The notes: generated by a model from the sequence alone, not told the origin. Shown: positions 17,215 through 26,790, counted from the first letter of the stretch. The stretch: DNA of 64,000 bases from Larkinella knui (GCF_003858645.1 NZ_RQJP01000004.1:434001-498000); one strand, 5' to 3'. A program made the numbers and translations.

Positions 17215-17829
17215 TTAGTCCTCATTTTTATTGTAACCCATCGAAGCTGCATATTCTTTCAGCTTATCTTTCAATAGATTCCGGGCACGGTGTAACCGTG
17301 AGCGAACTGTTCCAATTGGAATGTCCAGAATCTTGGCCATTTCCTCATACGTAAATCCTTCGATATCGCAGAGGATAATAACCGTTCGGAAATCGACGGG
17401 CAGCGAGTTGAGCGCAGAAGCCACTTCGTCACCAATCATGTCCTGCACCGTTTCGAACCGCAGGTCCGTCGTGTGCTCGGTTTCCGACGCTTCATCAGAG
17501 TTGTAGGTTGTCTCTACATCCTGATAATCAACTTTCGCAGGTTCTTTACTTTTCTTGCGATAATCGTTGATGAAGCTGTTCTTCAGAATGCGGAACAACC
17601 ACGCTTTGGCGTTAGTTCCCTGTTCGAAAGATGAGATAAAACGGAAAGCCTTTAAATAGGTATCCTGCACCAGATCGTTCGCGTCATCTTCGTCCATCGT
17701 CAGGCGGAAGGCAAAGTTGTACATGGAGTCGATGTGAGGCATGAACTCCTTGTTGAAGACCTGGTACTTTTGTTCGTCTGTATACCCTTGGAGTTGCGTA
17801 TCTGACATAATTTCGGGCATCGTCGTCAT
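17215..17829 (-). CDS. RNA polymerase sigma factor, ECF subfamily
   Basis: This is a 204-residue sigma-70 family protein with only regions 2 and 4. Region 2 includes LTMDEDDANDLVQDTYLKAFRFISSFEQGTNAKAWLFRIL (2.1-2.3 with the DxxQ/Tx W motif). Region 4 is LNSLPVDFRTVIILCDIEGFTYEEMAKILDIPIGTVRSRLHRAR, the -35 recognition helix-turn-helix. An acidic linker joins the two. The start could be the second Met (MPEI) or MSDT. The partner anti-sigma gene lies 84 bases downstream. Upstream sequence is AT-rich and gene-free, so autoregulation is plausible but no operator was identified. Confidence 0.95.
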   Translation of the reverse strand: MTTMPEIMSDTQLQGYTDEQKYQVFNKEFMPHIDSMYNFAFRLTMDEDDANDLVQDTYLKAFRFISSFEQGTNAKAWLFRILKNSFINDYRKKSKEPAKVDYQDVETTYNSDEASETEHTTDLRFETVQDMIGDEVASALNSLPVDFRTVIILCDIEGFTYEEMAKILDIPIGTVRSRLHRARNLLKDKLKEYAASMGYNKNED

Positions 17830-18460
17830 AAAATTACAAATGAAATTTAAATGGCATCCTTTTTTTTCTCAGGTTCAATACATACGGATGCGTGGTTAGT
17901 AGGGATGTTTCATTAAATCAGCGAGTTAACGTGTTAAAAACAATATCTAACGGTTAATAAAAAAATCAACGCTAATGTTTTAATACTACAGCAAAAATCA
18001 ATCCTACCCGGTCTTAGTGCTACGAATCGCAAGGAACAGGACAAATTGGCAGGACGCAAGCCGGGGGTGATGGATGGTCGGTTAATGCGGATGGAAGGCC
18101 AGAAACAAAGAGTGAAGATGCGAACAGACGGAGCCGAAGGATCGCTCAACCGGATTGTATTTTGGTTGATTAGTAAGCCGATAGAAAAACTATTTTTTTT
18201 TCTAAAAAAAATTCGCTGCCAACCAGACTTACTTAGCGGTAATTTGACCAAAAACCGCCTTTTGTTCGGTTGGACGGTTTGGTTTCAGATCGGGTATTTG
18301 CTGAGAATGCCGGAGATACCGGTGCCATCGAAAAGTGCCGGAAGGTTCACGCTGAAGCGTAGCAATACCCCGAACGTTGCCTGCCACCGTGGTCATAAGT
18401 TCGGGATCAAAAGAACGCTGAACGCTTGCCACAGAAGAGATCCGGATCGGTGAAAAGGAA
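17830..18460. other. gene-poor stretch, no supported gene
   Basis: About 630 bases without a recognisable gene. Open frames exist on both strands, the best being about 80 codons on the minus strand after 18480, but none begins well or resembles a family. One minus-strand frame seems to switch around 18340, as a decayed gene might, but I cannot name it. AT runs occur near 18185-18210. Confidence 0.4.
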
Positions 18461-19213
18461 TTACCACAGTCGGTTGGCAATCAGATTAATCAACGTGTTG
18501 ACGATGAAGGCCAATCCGAAAGAGAGGGCCACTGAAAACTCGCTCAGTAAAAAGGATTGTAGAAAGAGAAAGGTGGTGAAGCCCAGGAGCCCGATGACCA
18601 TGCCCCGTAAGGTGATGATGGTGCCATTGCTACCCTGAAGCGTGTGAGAAAAGATGGCCAGAATGGACGTTAAGATCGGAAACGGCGTTAAAATACCACT
18701 CCAGGTTGGCCCTAAAACGCTGGCTAACCCGGTGATGACCAGCACAAACAGAGTAGAAACGACCATCCGAATGGGAATGTCGAAAGGCAATCGCCGGGTT
18801 TTAGCAGCTTGTCCATTTGTGGAAGGGAAAAACCGCAATGCCAGCAAAATATAGCATATGACGAGTGGATAACTCAGATATAGATCTAGCTGTAAATGAT
18901 TAAAAATCAGGGCAGTACAGGTATAACTGCCATACGAAAGCAGGAGTGTGGGCAGCCAGGTCAGTTTTCGGCAAAAGGCCGAGTAGCTGAAGCAAAAGCT
19001 GATTAACGCCAGAATGCCCGTCATGACTCCCTGAATGGCGTGGATGCCAAAAGCTTTGCCCTGTTCGAGAATGAAGAACAGGAGAATGGGCCCGGCCACC
19101 CAGGGCATACTGCCGATTAATCCTCCTATTTTGTTGCCCCACTTTCGAATGGCGAGGGTAACCAAAGCAATGACAGAGGGCACCAGCGTTACTTTAAGAA
19201 GAAGGATGTTCAT
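18461..19213 (-). CDS. conserved polytopic membrane protein of unknown function
   Basis: This is a protein of about 250 residues, almost wholly hydrophobic, with roughly seven to eight membrane segments. They come in two blocks separated by a short polar loop, FFPSTNGQAAKTRRLPFD. The second block contains GPTWSGILTPFPILTSILAIFSHTLQGSNGTIITLRGMVIG, with conserved-looking Gly/Pro and a His. I do not recognise a transporter family with confidence; it recalls small GlpM-like or DMT-like membrane proteins. The ATG at 19213 is preferred to an adjacent GTG. It stands alone, with gene-poor DNA on both sides. Confidence 0.7.
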   Translation of the reverse strand: MNILLLKVTLVPSVIALVTLAIRKWGNKIGGLIGSMPWVAGPILLFFILEQGKAFGIHAIQGVMTGILALISFCFSYSAFCRKLTWLPTLLLSYGSYTCTALIFNHLQLDLYLSYPLVICYILLALRFFPSTNGQAAKTRRLPFDIPIRMVVSTLFVLVITGLASVLGPTWSGILTPFPILTSILAIFSHTLQGSNGTIITLRGMVIGLLGFTTFLFLQSFLLSEFSVALSFGLAFIVNTLINLIANRLW

Positions 19214-19260
19214 CACGTATAGGGGCGGATTACGGGTAAAGTAACTAAAAGTATAAATGA

Positions 19261-19539
19261 CTTCCCGCCCGCGTCGAGTTTCAATTCCAAATTGGTGGGA
19301 TTAGAAGAGCGTCGGTTAATACCGTTCAGCGGGCGCAGCCGTTTTATCCGTTCGGCGAGGATGCGGTTTTGATCAATACTAAAAACGAATTCCGGGTGAA
19401 ACTGTCCATCATTATCAACCAGGAACTGGTGTTTGAACTGGCACGGCTGGGCGATTCAGTCAGGGTGATCGCTCCTCAAACATTAGCCGATAAACTAACG
19501 CACTTTCTACAGAAGGCTTTACAACGGTATCTGCCTTAA
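19261..19539 (+). pseudogene. C-terminal remnant of a WYL-domain transcriptional regulator
   Basis: An open frame of 92 codons has no usable start and is closed upstream by a TGA at 19258. Its conceptual product contains QPFYPFGEDAVLI, FRVKLSIIINQELVFEL and LGDSVRVIAPQTLADKL, then a terminal helix. This matches the C-terminal extension of WYL-domain regulators (HPSQ..., NPELxxxLLSYGxxVxVLxPxxLA). The helix-turn-helix and WYL domains are missing. I read it as the tail of a deleted regulator. It could also be an undetected fragment of a frameshifted gene, but upstream sequence encodes an unrelated minus-strand membrane protein. Confidence 0.6.
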
Positions 19540-19924
19540 TTTTTGAAAATCTTAACGATATCCGGCTTTAACAATTCAAGGCAGTGTCTAGGATTAACAA
19601 CAAAGTATCACAAAATATACCGGTCGCCATTTCGTCGGGATATCCACTTCCTGGATACTAATTTGTGATGGGATCAGTCGCAGGAGTTAAACGTACTGGC
19701 GAGAATTGTGAAAGACAGAAAGCGCCTTCTCATCGCTCTTCTGCAATAAATTTGATCTTCGCTACGTAAAATTTTTGTTTGGAAATCCAGGTATTGTGCG
19801 TTTCGATGTAGCCGTTGATTAGAGTCGGCAGATGTTTATTGTAAAATAGGTATTCACATGGAGTTCTGTGAACAACCAGCCTACTTGTGAAAACCAATGT
19901 GTAAACCGTATTCACTCCAGTATG
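19540..19924. other. intergenic stretch with no recognised feature
   Basis: I see no supported gene, repeat or regulatory palindrome between the WYL remnant and the tRNA terminator. The minus-strand open frame here is only read-through of the tRNA. Confidence 0.4.
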
Positions 19925-19956
19925 AAAAAGCCGCTCACCAGAAAAGGTAAGCGGCT
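19925..19956 (-). terminator. rho-independent terminator of the tRNA-Gly gene
   Basis: On the minus strand AGCCGCTTACC and GGTGAGCGGCT pair around TTTTCT (one mismatch) and are followed by TTTTT. It sits 22 bases downstream of the tRNA. Confidence 0.85.
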
Positions 19957-19978
19957 GATCCACATGTGTAATAAACGA

Positions 19979-20050
19979 GCGGGAAATGGGTCTCGAACCC
20001 ACGGCCTGCAGCTTGGGAAGCTGCCGCTCTACCAACTGAGCTACTCCCGC
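19979..20050 (-). tRNA. tRNA-Gly (anticodon CCC)
   Basis: A 72-base cloverleaf on the minus strand has acceptor GCGGGAG/TTCCCGC, D arm GCTC...GAGC, anticodon stem GCAGC/GCTGC with loop TTCCCAA, and T arm GTGGG-TTCGAGA-CCCAT. The middle of the seven-base loop is CCC, which reads GGG glycine codons. The CCA end is not encoded. A terminator follows. Confidence 0.93.
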
Positions 20051-20252
20051 TGATGAACTGCAAATGTTTAAAGAAAGAATGGAAAAATCAAGACCTTGCC
20101 GGTGAATCGAGTGCGATAACCGCATGGTGTCCATTTTTGCCGCCAGCTAAAAATTTATCCGCGTAAATTCGTTGAATCAACCGCGTCCGGGGGCGGGGGT
20201 TTTGTATTTTTCCAAAATCGTTTGATCTTACGCGCAAATCCTGACCCAGCTT

Positions 20253-22295
20253 ATGGAAACAAAATCTCCCGAGTTTAAACCCTATATCGCGGACAATACC
20301 GCTACGGCCGAATTTACGCTCAAAGCCGTCATCACCGGCGCCCTCTTCGGCGTCCTGTTCGGGGCCGCTACGGTTTATCTGTCCCTGAAAGCCGGGTTGT
20401 CGGTTTCGGCGTCCATCCCCATTGCGGTTCTGGCAATTTCGCTCGGCCGGCGGTTTCTGAAAACCACCATCCTCGAAAATAACATCATCCAGACCACCGG
20501 CTCGGCGGGCGAGTCCATCGCGTCGGGGGTGGTCTTTACCTTGCCCGGTTTTCTGTTCCTGACCGACGGCGTTGGGGAGGATTTCTTCAACTACTGGACC
20601 ATTCTGACGCTGGCGATTCTGGGCGGTCTGCTCGGAACGCTCATGATGATTCCACTGCGCCGGGCGCTCATCGTCGAAGAACACGGGAAACTTCCTTATC
20701 CCGAAGGCACCGCCTGCGGCTCGGTCCTGATTGCGGGCGAACGGGGTGGCGATTTTGCCAAAATGGCCTACATGGGACTCGGCGTCGCCTTGCTCTACGC
20801 CATTCTCCAGAAAGTGCTGCACGTGATTGCCGAAGTGCCGACCTGGGCAACGACGCAGGTAAACCGCTATTTTCCGTCGGCACAGGTGTCGGGCGAAATT
20901 ACGCCGGAGTACCTCGGAGTCGGTTACATCATCGGGTTTCGTATTTCGGCGGTGTTGGTCGGGGGCGGTATTCTGGCGTGGCTCGCGCTGATTCCGCTGC
21001 TGGCAACGCTGGTGCCGGGCGATACCATTGCGTTGCAGTTAATCAAACTGGGGTATTTGACCAACCTGCAAACGGCGGGCGGACCGGGTGGCTGGAACCC
21101 GGCTACCCACGGTTTTACCGACACGGCCGCAGCCATCTACCGGGCGTATATCCGGCAAATTGGTGCCGGTGCGGTCACGGCAGGCGGTTTCATGACCTTG
21201 CTGAAAACCATACCCACCATCGTTTCGTCATTCCGCGATAGCTTCAAAAAAGTGGATGTGGCCGCGGAAGGCGTACACGTTCGGCGGACAGAGCAGGATT
21301 TATCCGTACGGGTGGTCATTTTCGGGAGCATAGCGTTAGCGGCTTTAATGATCATTCTACCGCAAATTCCCGGAGATTCGATCCTGACCAAACTCCTGAT
21401 CGCCATTCTGGTCATCGTATTCGGCTTTTTCTTCGTAACTGTTTCCAGTCGGATCGTCGGCTTGATTGGCTCCAGTTCTTCGCCGGTTTCGGGCATGACC
21501 ATTGCAACCATTATGGGCACAGCTTTGATATTCATCGGTGCCGGGCTGACGGGTAAAATCTACGAACCTGCCGTGCTGGTGGTTGGGGGGATGATTTGCA
21601 TCGCGGCCGCCAATGCCGGTGGAACGTCGCAGGATCTGAAAACCGGTTATCTCGTCGGGGCAACGCCCAAATACCAGCAGATCGCCCTTTTTATTGGCGT
21701 CATTGTTTCATCACTGGCGGTCGGGGCCACGGTCAAAATTCTGGATACGCCCACGCCGGATCTGGTAGCGCAGGGCATCACCCACGCCATTGGGAGCGAC
21801 CGTTTTCCGGCCCCGCAGGGAACGCTCATGGCCACGCTCATCAAAGGGCTGCTGTCGTTCAACCTCGACTGGCAGTTTGTGCTGGTTGGCGCATTCATGT
21901 CGTTCGTGATGGAGATTTGTGGCGTCAGCGCACTGGCGTTTGCCGTAGGGCTTTACCTGCCGCTTTCGACCACCTTGCCGATTTTCGCCGGGGGCTGCGT
22001 CAAAGCGCTGGTCGACTGGAACTTCAAGCGGAAAGGGATCGTCGAAGAAGACGCCGACCTGGGTCGGGGTAGTTTGTTTTCAACCGGTTTGGTCGCCGGT
22101 GGTGCCCTGGCGGGTGTCATTGTGGCCCTGCTGTCGGTCAATGAATCGGTCTACAATTTTCTGTCGGGATTGACCCTGGAACCCGCGCTCGAGAGTGCCC
22201 TTGGGGTTGAGGGTTTCCAACTGCTGGGCGCTTTGCTGTTTTTAGGCCTGGCTATGATTCTGTACCGCGTAGCCATGAAACGAGTTGATCAATAA
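20253..22295 (+). CDS. OPT family oligopeptide transporter
   Basis: This is a 680-residue inner-membrane protein with about 15 hydrophobic segments and the layout of the OPT family (bacterial YSL/peptide branch), which imports peptides or metal chelates by proton symport. Early family marks are FTLKAVITGALFGVLFGAATVYLSLKAGLSVSASIP and ENNIIQTTGSAGESIASGVVFTLPGFLF, including the conserved NIIQTxGSAGES stretch. PYPEGTACGSVLIAGE and AAANAGGTSQDLKTGYLVGATPKYQQ are further OPT signatures. It is not in a clear operon: the neighbours are a divergent tRNA and a downstream esterase 132 bases away. Confidence 0.92.
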   Translation: METKSPEFKPYIADNTATAEFTLKAVITGALFGVLFGAATVYLSLKAGLSVSASIPIAVLAISLGRRFLKTTILENNIIQTTGSAGESIASGVVFTLPGFLFLTDGVGEDFFNYWTILTLAILGGLLGTLMMIPLRRALIVEEHGKLPYPEGTACGSVLIAGERGGDFAKMAYMGLGVALLYAILQKVLHVIAEVPTWATTQVNRYFPSAQVSGEITPEYLGVGYIIGFRISAVLVGGGILAWLALIPLLATLVPGDTIALQLIKLGYLTNLQTAGGPGGWNPATHGFTDTAAAIYRAYIRQIGAGAVTAGGFMTLLKTIPTIVSSFRDSFKKVDVAAEGVHVRRTEQDLSVRVVIFGSIALAALMIILPQIPGDSILTKLLIAILVIVFGFFFVTVSSRIVGLIGSSSSPVSGMTIATIMGTALIFIGAGLTGKIYEPAVLVVGGMICIAAANAGGTSQDLKTGYLVGATPKYQQIALFIGVIVSSLAVGATVKILDTPTPDLVAQGITHAIGSDRFPAPQGTLMATLIKGLLSFNLDWQFVLVGAFMSFVMEICGVSALAFAVGLYLPLSTTLPIFAGGCVKALVDWNFKRKGIVEEDADLGRGSLFSTGLVAGGALAGVIVALLSVNESVYNFLSGLTLEPALESALGVEGFQLLGALLFLGLAMILYRVAMKRVDQ

Positions 22296-22427
22296 AAAAT
22301 TAAGAAGGTAGTTGAATGAATCCCGGAGGGGTTAGCTGTTATTAGTTACCGGAGCTTAATGCTATTTTTCTAGTAACGGGCCGCTCTTCCAGGGCTTGCT
22401 GGTTGACCACCTAAACTCTTACTACCC

Positions 22428-23303
22428 ATGAACCATTTTTTACCAGTCGCAGCCGGTCTGTGCCTGACCGTGCTGGCGTTTACAGCCGGTTTTGCCCAGT
22501 CCGAAACCGCTACCTACGGCCCGGATTCGGAGCGACACGAAGGCGTTCCAAAAGGAGAAATCACCCGGTTTGTCTGGAAAAGTAAGGTGTTTCCGGGAAC
22601 CATCCGGGAATATTACGTCTACGTCCCGGCGCAATACAAGGCCGACAGCCCGGCGGCTCTGATGGTGTTTCAGGATGGCCATGCCTACGTAAAAGAGGAC
22701 GGCGATTTTCGGGTACCGGTGGTTTTTGATAACCTCATCCATCAGAAAGCTATGCCGGTAACCATCGGTCTGTTTGTCAATCCCGGTCAGCACGGCGACG
22801 ACCTGCCCAAAGATCCCTGGCGGGCCGACAACCGGAGTTTTGAGTACGATACGCTAACCAATCAATACGCCCGGCTGCTCATCGAGGAGCTGATTCCCGA
22901 AATCAGCAAAAAATACAAACTGGCCGATTCCCCGAAGATGCGGGCCATTGGCGGTATTTCGTCCGGCGGCATCTGTGCCTTCACGGTGGCCTGGCAACGG
23001 CCCGATTATTTCCAGAAAGTGTTGAGCCACGTGGGCAGTTTTACGAACATCAAAGGGGGCCACGTTTACCCGTCACTCATCCGGAAAGCGCCCAAACGCG
23101 ACATCAAAGTGTTCCTGCAAGACGGCAGCAACGACCTCGACAACGCCCACGGCAACTGGTGGCTCGGGAATCTGCAAATGGATGCGGCTTTGAAATTTAG
23201 TAAATACGACTACAAATTCGTTGGCGGCACGGGCGGACACAACGGCAAACACGGCGGTTCCATCCTCCCGGAATCGTTGCGGTGGTTGTGGAAAGACCAA
23301 TGA
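22428..23303 (+). CDS. exported esterase of the enterochelin-esterase-like family
   Basis: This 291-residue secreted protein has a signal peptide ending near AGFAQS. It has the alpha/beta-hydrolase layout of the putative esterase (Fes-like, esterase D-like) family: [28 protein letters not shown], then the nucleophile elbow [11 protein letters not shown], the acid region [11 protein letters not shown], and the histidine region [22 protein letters not shown] is also typical. Related proteins cleave siderophore or carbohydrate (feruloyl/acetyl) esters. No siderophore genes are nearby, so the substrate is open. It appears monocistronic. Confidence 0.85.
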   Translation: MNHFLPVAAGLCLTVLAFTAGFAQSETATYGPDSERHEGVPKGEITRFVWKSKVFPGTIREYYVYVPAQYKADSPAALMVFQDGHAYVKEDGDFRVPVVFDNLIHQKAMPVTIGLFVNPGQHGDDLPKDPWRADNRSFEYDTLTNQYARLLIEELIPEISKKYKLADSPKMRAIGGISSGGICAFTVAWQRPDYFQKVLSHVGSFTNIKGGHVYPSLIRKAPKRDIKVFLQDGSNDLDNAHGNWWLGNLQMDAALKFSKYDYKFVGGTGGHNGKHGGSILPESLRWLWKDQ

Positions 23304-23410
23304 ACCCGCCTGATTGCCCGGTTGCTCAAAATTTGGCGGACGCTTATGTTACCGAAAGTTTTGTCATGGTAAACAGGTATATTCACGTTCACAATGAAGA
23401 ACAGAGCGGT

Positions 23411-23453
23411 TCCTGTTTGCTTGAATCCCGGAAAAACGGGTACGCAAACAGGA
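23411..23453. repeat. long hairpin upstream of the FAD oxidoreductase
   Basis: TCCTGTTTGC and GCAAACAGGA form a 10-base outer stem. CCCG and CGGG form an inner stem around GAAAAA. It ends about 40 bases before the start codon and has no T tract, so it is a possible mRNA leader structure or a mobile palindrome remnant. Confidence 0.6.
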
Positions 23454-23491
23454 CATAAACTCCACTGGTCAGCCGCTGGTGGGAGAAACAG

Positions 23492-24928
23492 ATGCGCACA
23501 AACCTTGAAAAAAAAGTTGGCATTATCGGCGCAGGGCCAGCCGGTCTAACGGCCGCCTACGAACTCGCAAAAGCCGGAATCGCCGTTGAAGTTTTCGAAG
23601 CAGGGCCCAACGTAGGTGGGTTGTCGCAGTCATTTGAATTGTGGAACCAGACGGTCGATTTAGGACCGCACCGGTTTTTTAGCAGTGATTCCCGCATCAA
23701 CAAAGTCTGGTTTGAAGTTGCCGGCCCCGATTTTCGCCTGGTAAACCGACTCACCCGGATTTATTACAACTCCCGGCTTTTTTACTACCCGCTCAAACCC
23801 TTCGATGCGCTTCGTAAGTTAGGTATCCGTCAGTCGATTAGTAGCCTGAACAGCTACCTTTTTGAAAAAATAACACCCACGCCCGACACCAATACCTTCG
23901 AGTCGTGGGTGGTTCGGCGGTTTGGCTATAAACTGTATTCCACGTTTTTTAAAACGTATTCCGAAAAACTCTGGGGCATTCCGTGTACCGATCTTGACGA
24001 GGATTTTGCCGCTCAGCGCATCAAAAAACTTTCGCTGGGCGAAGCCGTCAGGAATGCGTTTAAAGGCGGAAAAGGCAATACACACAAGACGCTGATTGAC
24101 CAGTTTGCCTACCCAACCGGCGGCAACGGGATGATTTATGAGCGCATGGCAGACTACGTCAGACACCACGGAGGAACGGTTCATCTCAAGAGCCCGGTTT
24201 ATGCGGTTATCCCTGGAAATGAACACCCGTATGGGTTGAAACTGGAAGATGGAACCACCCGGTTCTTCGATCATATTATTTCAACCATGCCGCTGACGTT
24301 ACTGGTCAACCGTTTGCCGGACGTGCCGGTTTCGGTCAAAAACAAGGCCAACAGCCTGACGTTCCGCAACACGATTCTGGTGTATCTGAAAGTGGAATCC
24401 AGTAATTTATTTCCGGATAACTGGCTGTATATCCATTCCAAAGAACTGCTGACGGGGCGGATTACCAACTTCAGAAACTGGGTTCCGGAAATCACCAACG
24501 GAGAAAAGGCCAGCATCCTCACCCTGGAATATTGGTGCTATAACGAGGATGAAATCTGGAAGAAAACGGACGATGAACTCATCCGGATTGCCTCCGACGA
24601 ACTGACTAAAACGGGATTGATCGGTGATGCCGTTATTTCTGCCGGTTTCGTAAAGCGATTGGCCCGGAGTTACCCGGTTTATTCAAAAGGCTATAAAGAG
24701 ATCCTGAAACCGATCCAGGAATATCTTTCAGGTTTAAAAGGATTGAGTGTGATTGGCCGGTATGGCTCCTTCAAATACAACAACCAGGATCATTCGATCC
24801 TGATGGGCATTCTGGCGGCCGACAACCTTATTTCCGGAAGTAATCACAATTTGTGGGACATCAATACCGACTACGAAAGCTACCAGGAAAGTGCTTCCAT
24901 TCAGAATCTGCAATCGGAAATAGCGTAA
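23492..24928 (+). CDS. NAD(P)/FAD-dependent oxidoreductase, amine-oxidase / UDP-galactopyranose-mutase-like
   Basis: This is a 478-residue cytoplasmic flavoprotein. The N-terminal dinucleotide fold KVGIIGAGPAGLTAAYELAKAG is followed by VFEAGPNVGGLSQSF and DLGPHRFFSSD, as in the protoporphyrinogen-oxidase and UDP-galactopyranose-mutase-like groups. LWGIPCTDLDEDFAAQRIKKLSL and YPTGGNGMIYERMADYV strengthen that link. The C-terminal GSFKYNNQDHSILMGILAADNL is the FAD-proximal end typical of these proteins. Homologues often sit near polysaccharide or glycosyltransferase genes, but none is adjacent here. The exact reaction is unknown. It converges with the M61 peptidase gene over a 20-base gap. Confidence 0.85.
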   Translation: MRTNLEKKVGIIGAGPAGLTAAYELAKAGIAVEVFEAGPNVGGLSQSFELWNQTVDLGPHRFFSSDSRINKVWFEVAGPDFRLVNRLTRIYYNSRLFYYPLKPFDALRKLGIRQSISSLNSYLFEKITPTPDTNTFESWVVRRFGYKLYSTFFKTYSEKLWGIPCTDLDEDFAAQRIKKLSLGEAVRNAFKGGKGNTHKTLIDQFAYPTGGNGMIYERMADYVRHHGGTVHLKSPVYAVIPGNEHPYGLKLEDGTTRFFDHIISTMPLTLLVNRLPDVPVSVKNKANSLTFRNTILVYLKVESSNLFPDNWLYIHSKELLTGRITNFRNWVPEITNGEKASILTLEYWCYNEDEIWKKTDDELIRIASDELTKTGLIGDAVISAGFVKRLARSYPVYSKGYKEILKPIQEYLSGLKGLSVIGRYGSFKYNNQDHSILMGILAADNLISGSNHNLWDINTDYESYQESASIQNLQSEIA

Positions 24929-24948
24929 AAAGACGAAAGCGTACCTTT

Positions 24949-26790
24949 TCACAACCAGGATTTCAAAATCGCGGCCTGAAGCGCCGTGGGGTTTGGCAGC
25001 CGCTGAATCTCAAAACTCCGTTCGGATTTTTTACCCAATACCGCCGTCACGTCTTTAGACTGCTTGTCCTGTAAAAGCACCAGTTTGACGGAATCGCCCG
25101 GTTTTTTGTCCCGGCTCAGCGCACTCAGTGCCTGAACCGTTGCCTTCTGTCCGTCGATGGTCAGAATAACCGTTCCCTTCCGAAGTCCGGCTTTCCAGGC
25201 GGGTGATTCCCATTCGGCTTCCGTAACGAGTAAACTGTCGGTTTTTGCATCGAATGAGATGCCAAGCCAGACGCCGGGTTGTTCTTTGGGCGTTGCGTCG
25301 ATGGCTAGACCGGCGTAGGCAAAGTAGCTGGGATAATCGATTTCCTTCACGGTCGATGCGTAGTCGGACAGTTCGCTCAGGCTGGTTCCGGCGGCTTTCT
25401 CACACTCGGCCCAGAATTCGGTCTCCGTAAAACCGCGTTTCTGTTTCTGGTAATACGTCTGGTAAAGCGCCCGCATCACGTCGTCGAGCGACTTTTTATT
25501 GCCGGTTTCGTGCCGGATTTTAAAATCCAGCATCGCGCCCAGAACCGGGCCTTTGCTGTAATACGAAATGGTTTTGTAGGCTTCGTCACCCGTGCGGCCA
25601 AAAGGGCCGTCTTCCCAGGTTTCAAAACTGGCCTGCGTGGCCGACTGGAACAGATGGCCGGGTTTGTTTTCGTAGCTGGCGATGTCTTTCTGCAAGGCGC
25701 TGAAAACCTCTTCTTCGGTCATTAAACCGGCTTTTTTCAGAATCAGATACGGATAATACACCGTAAAGCCTTCCGAAACCCAGAGCATTCGGGTGCGGTT
25801 TTGCCGGTCGTAATTGAACGGTCCCAGTTCGACGGGACGGATGCGTTTGACGTTGTAGTGGTGGAAATATTCGTGCGCCAGAAAATTATACAGCTGGATT
25901 TTTCCGGCCCGCGTAGCCAATCGATCCCCACTAAAACTGATGGACGTCGAATTCAGGTGTTCAATACCGCCCCCGCCCGGCCCGATGGCGATGAACGTGT
26001 AGTGTTTGTAGGGAATATCGCCGATGACGGCTACCGACCCTTCGACGATCTTTTTCAGATCCGCCACGAACTGCTGCCGGTCGAAGTTACCCAGATTATA
26101 GCCGATAAAATGATGCGGAATGCCGTTCACCTCGAACGATGGCAGTTGCTCCAGACGGCCCATCAGAATCGGGCTGTCATACAGAACGTCGTAATCCGGC
26201 GCACCAAACGTATGCGGTTTTCCGGCCACGGAATCCAGACCGGTGGCAATGAGGCCGCTCCAGTTGGAATACGGTTTTAGAGTGATCGTAAGCGGCTGTT
26301 TGAGCTGGCCTTCGGGGTACATACATACGCCCGCCGGTGAGATGTAGCCCCGGTTTTCGTCCAGATAATTACCGGCCACAAAATTACGGGTGGCCTTGAT
26401 GTCATACGTCAGCGTGACGACGGTGGCCTGCTTTTGATGGACTTTCCAGCGGCTATTGGCGGTTTTCTCCCATTGCAGCGGTTTACCCGAGCCGTCGGTC
26501 GCCTGAAAGTTTTCCACCGATTTTGCATAATTCATCAACTGATAATAGCCCGGCGTCCAGACCGGCATTTTAAAGTTGAGCGTATCGCCTTTGATGCCTT
26601 CGCACCGGAACGTGACGTGATACAGATGCGTGGCGGGGTCTTCCACCGCAACGGTATACGCCAGGTTGACGGCCGGTTTTTGCCCAAATGCAGCGGAAAT
26701 AAAGAAAAGAAAAACGGCCGCCAGCGTCAGCTTTCGGAGCGGACGGATGGGAAATTGATTTCGGGAAATGAGAAGTACAAAAGTTTCCAT
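24949..26790 (-). CDS. M61 family metallopeptidase with PDZ domain (glycyl-aminopeptidase-like)
   Basis: This is a protein of about 613 residues. The signal sequence LAAVFLFFISAAFGQ follows an 18-residue N-region. The N-terminal beta domain spans about 40-240. The zinc motif HEYFHHYNVKRIRP has His306 and His310 as ligands, with downstream RMLWVSEGFTVYYPYL supplying the third Glu. The C-terminal 90 residues (GVWLGIS, WKAGLRKGTVILTIDGQ) are a PDZ domain. The upstream Met at 26880 would add 30 basic residues, so I chose 26790. It probably acts in the periplasm. Confidence 0.9.
   Translation of the reverse strand: METFVLLISRNQFPIRPLRKLTLAAVFLFFISAAFGQKPAVNLAYTVAVEDPATHLYHVTFRCEGIKGDTLNFKMPVWTPGYYQLMNYAKSVENFQATDGSGKPLQWEKTANSRWKVHQKQATVVTLTYDIKATRNFVAGNYLDENRGYISPAGVCMYPEGQLKQPLTITLKPYSNWSGLIATGLDSVAGKPHTFGAPDYDVLYDSPILMGRLEQLPSFEVNGIPHHFIGYNLGNFDRQQFVADLKKIVEGSVAVIGDIPYKHYTFIAIGPGGGGIEHLNSTSISFSGDRLATRAGKIQLYNFLAHEYFHHYNVKRIRPVELGPFNYDRQNRTRMLWVSEGFTVYYPYLILKKAGLMTEEEVFSALQKDIASYENKPGHLFQSATQASFETWEDGPFGRTGDEAYKTISYYSKGPVLGAMLDFKIRHETGNKKSLDDVMRALYQTYYQKQKRGFTETEFWAECEKAAGTSLSELSDYASTVKEIDYPSYFAYAGLAIDATPKEQPGVWLGISFDAKTDSLLVTEAEWESPAWKAGLRKGTVILTIDGQKATVQALSALSRDKKPGDSVKLVLLQDKQSKDVTAVLGKKSERSFEIQRLPNPTALQAAILKSWL

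Noticed and set aside
18229-18480. An 84-codon minus-strand frame downstream of the membrane protein
   Set aside because: It starts inside the neighbouring gene with TTG, resembles no family I know, and seems to change frame; support was too weak for a gene call.
19730-20134. A minus-strand frame running through the tRNA-Gly region
   Set aside because: Its centre is the translated tRNA-Gly cloverleaf; the rest shows no coding character.
20088-20822. A 244-codon minus-strand frame opposite the OPT transporter start
   Set aside because: It is Gly/Arg/Gln-rich with no domain, and the plus-strand OPT motifs are unambiguous.
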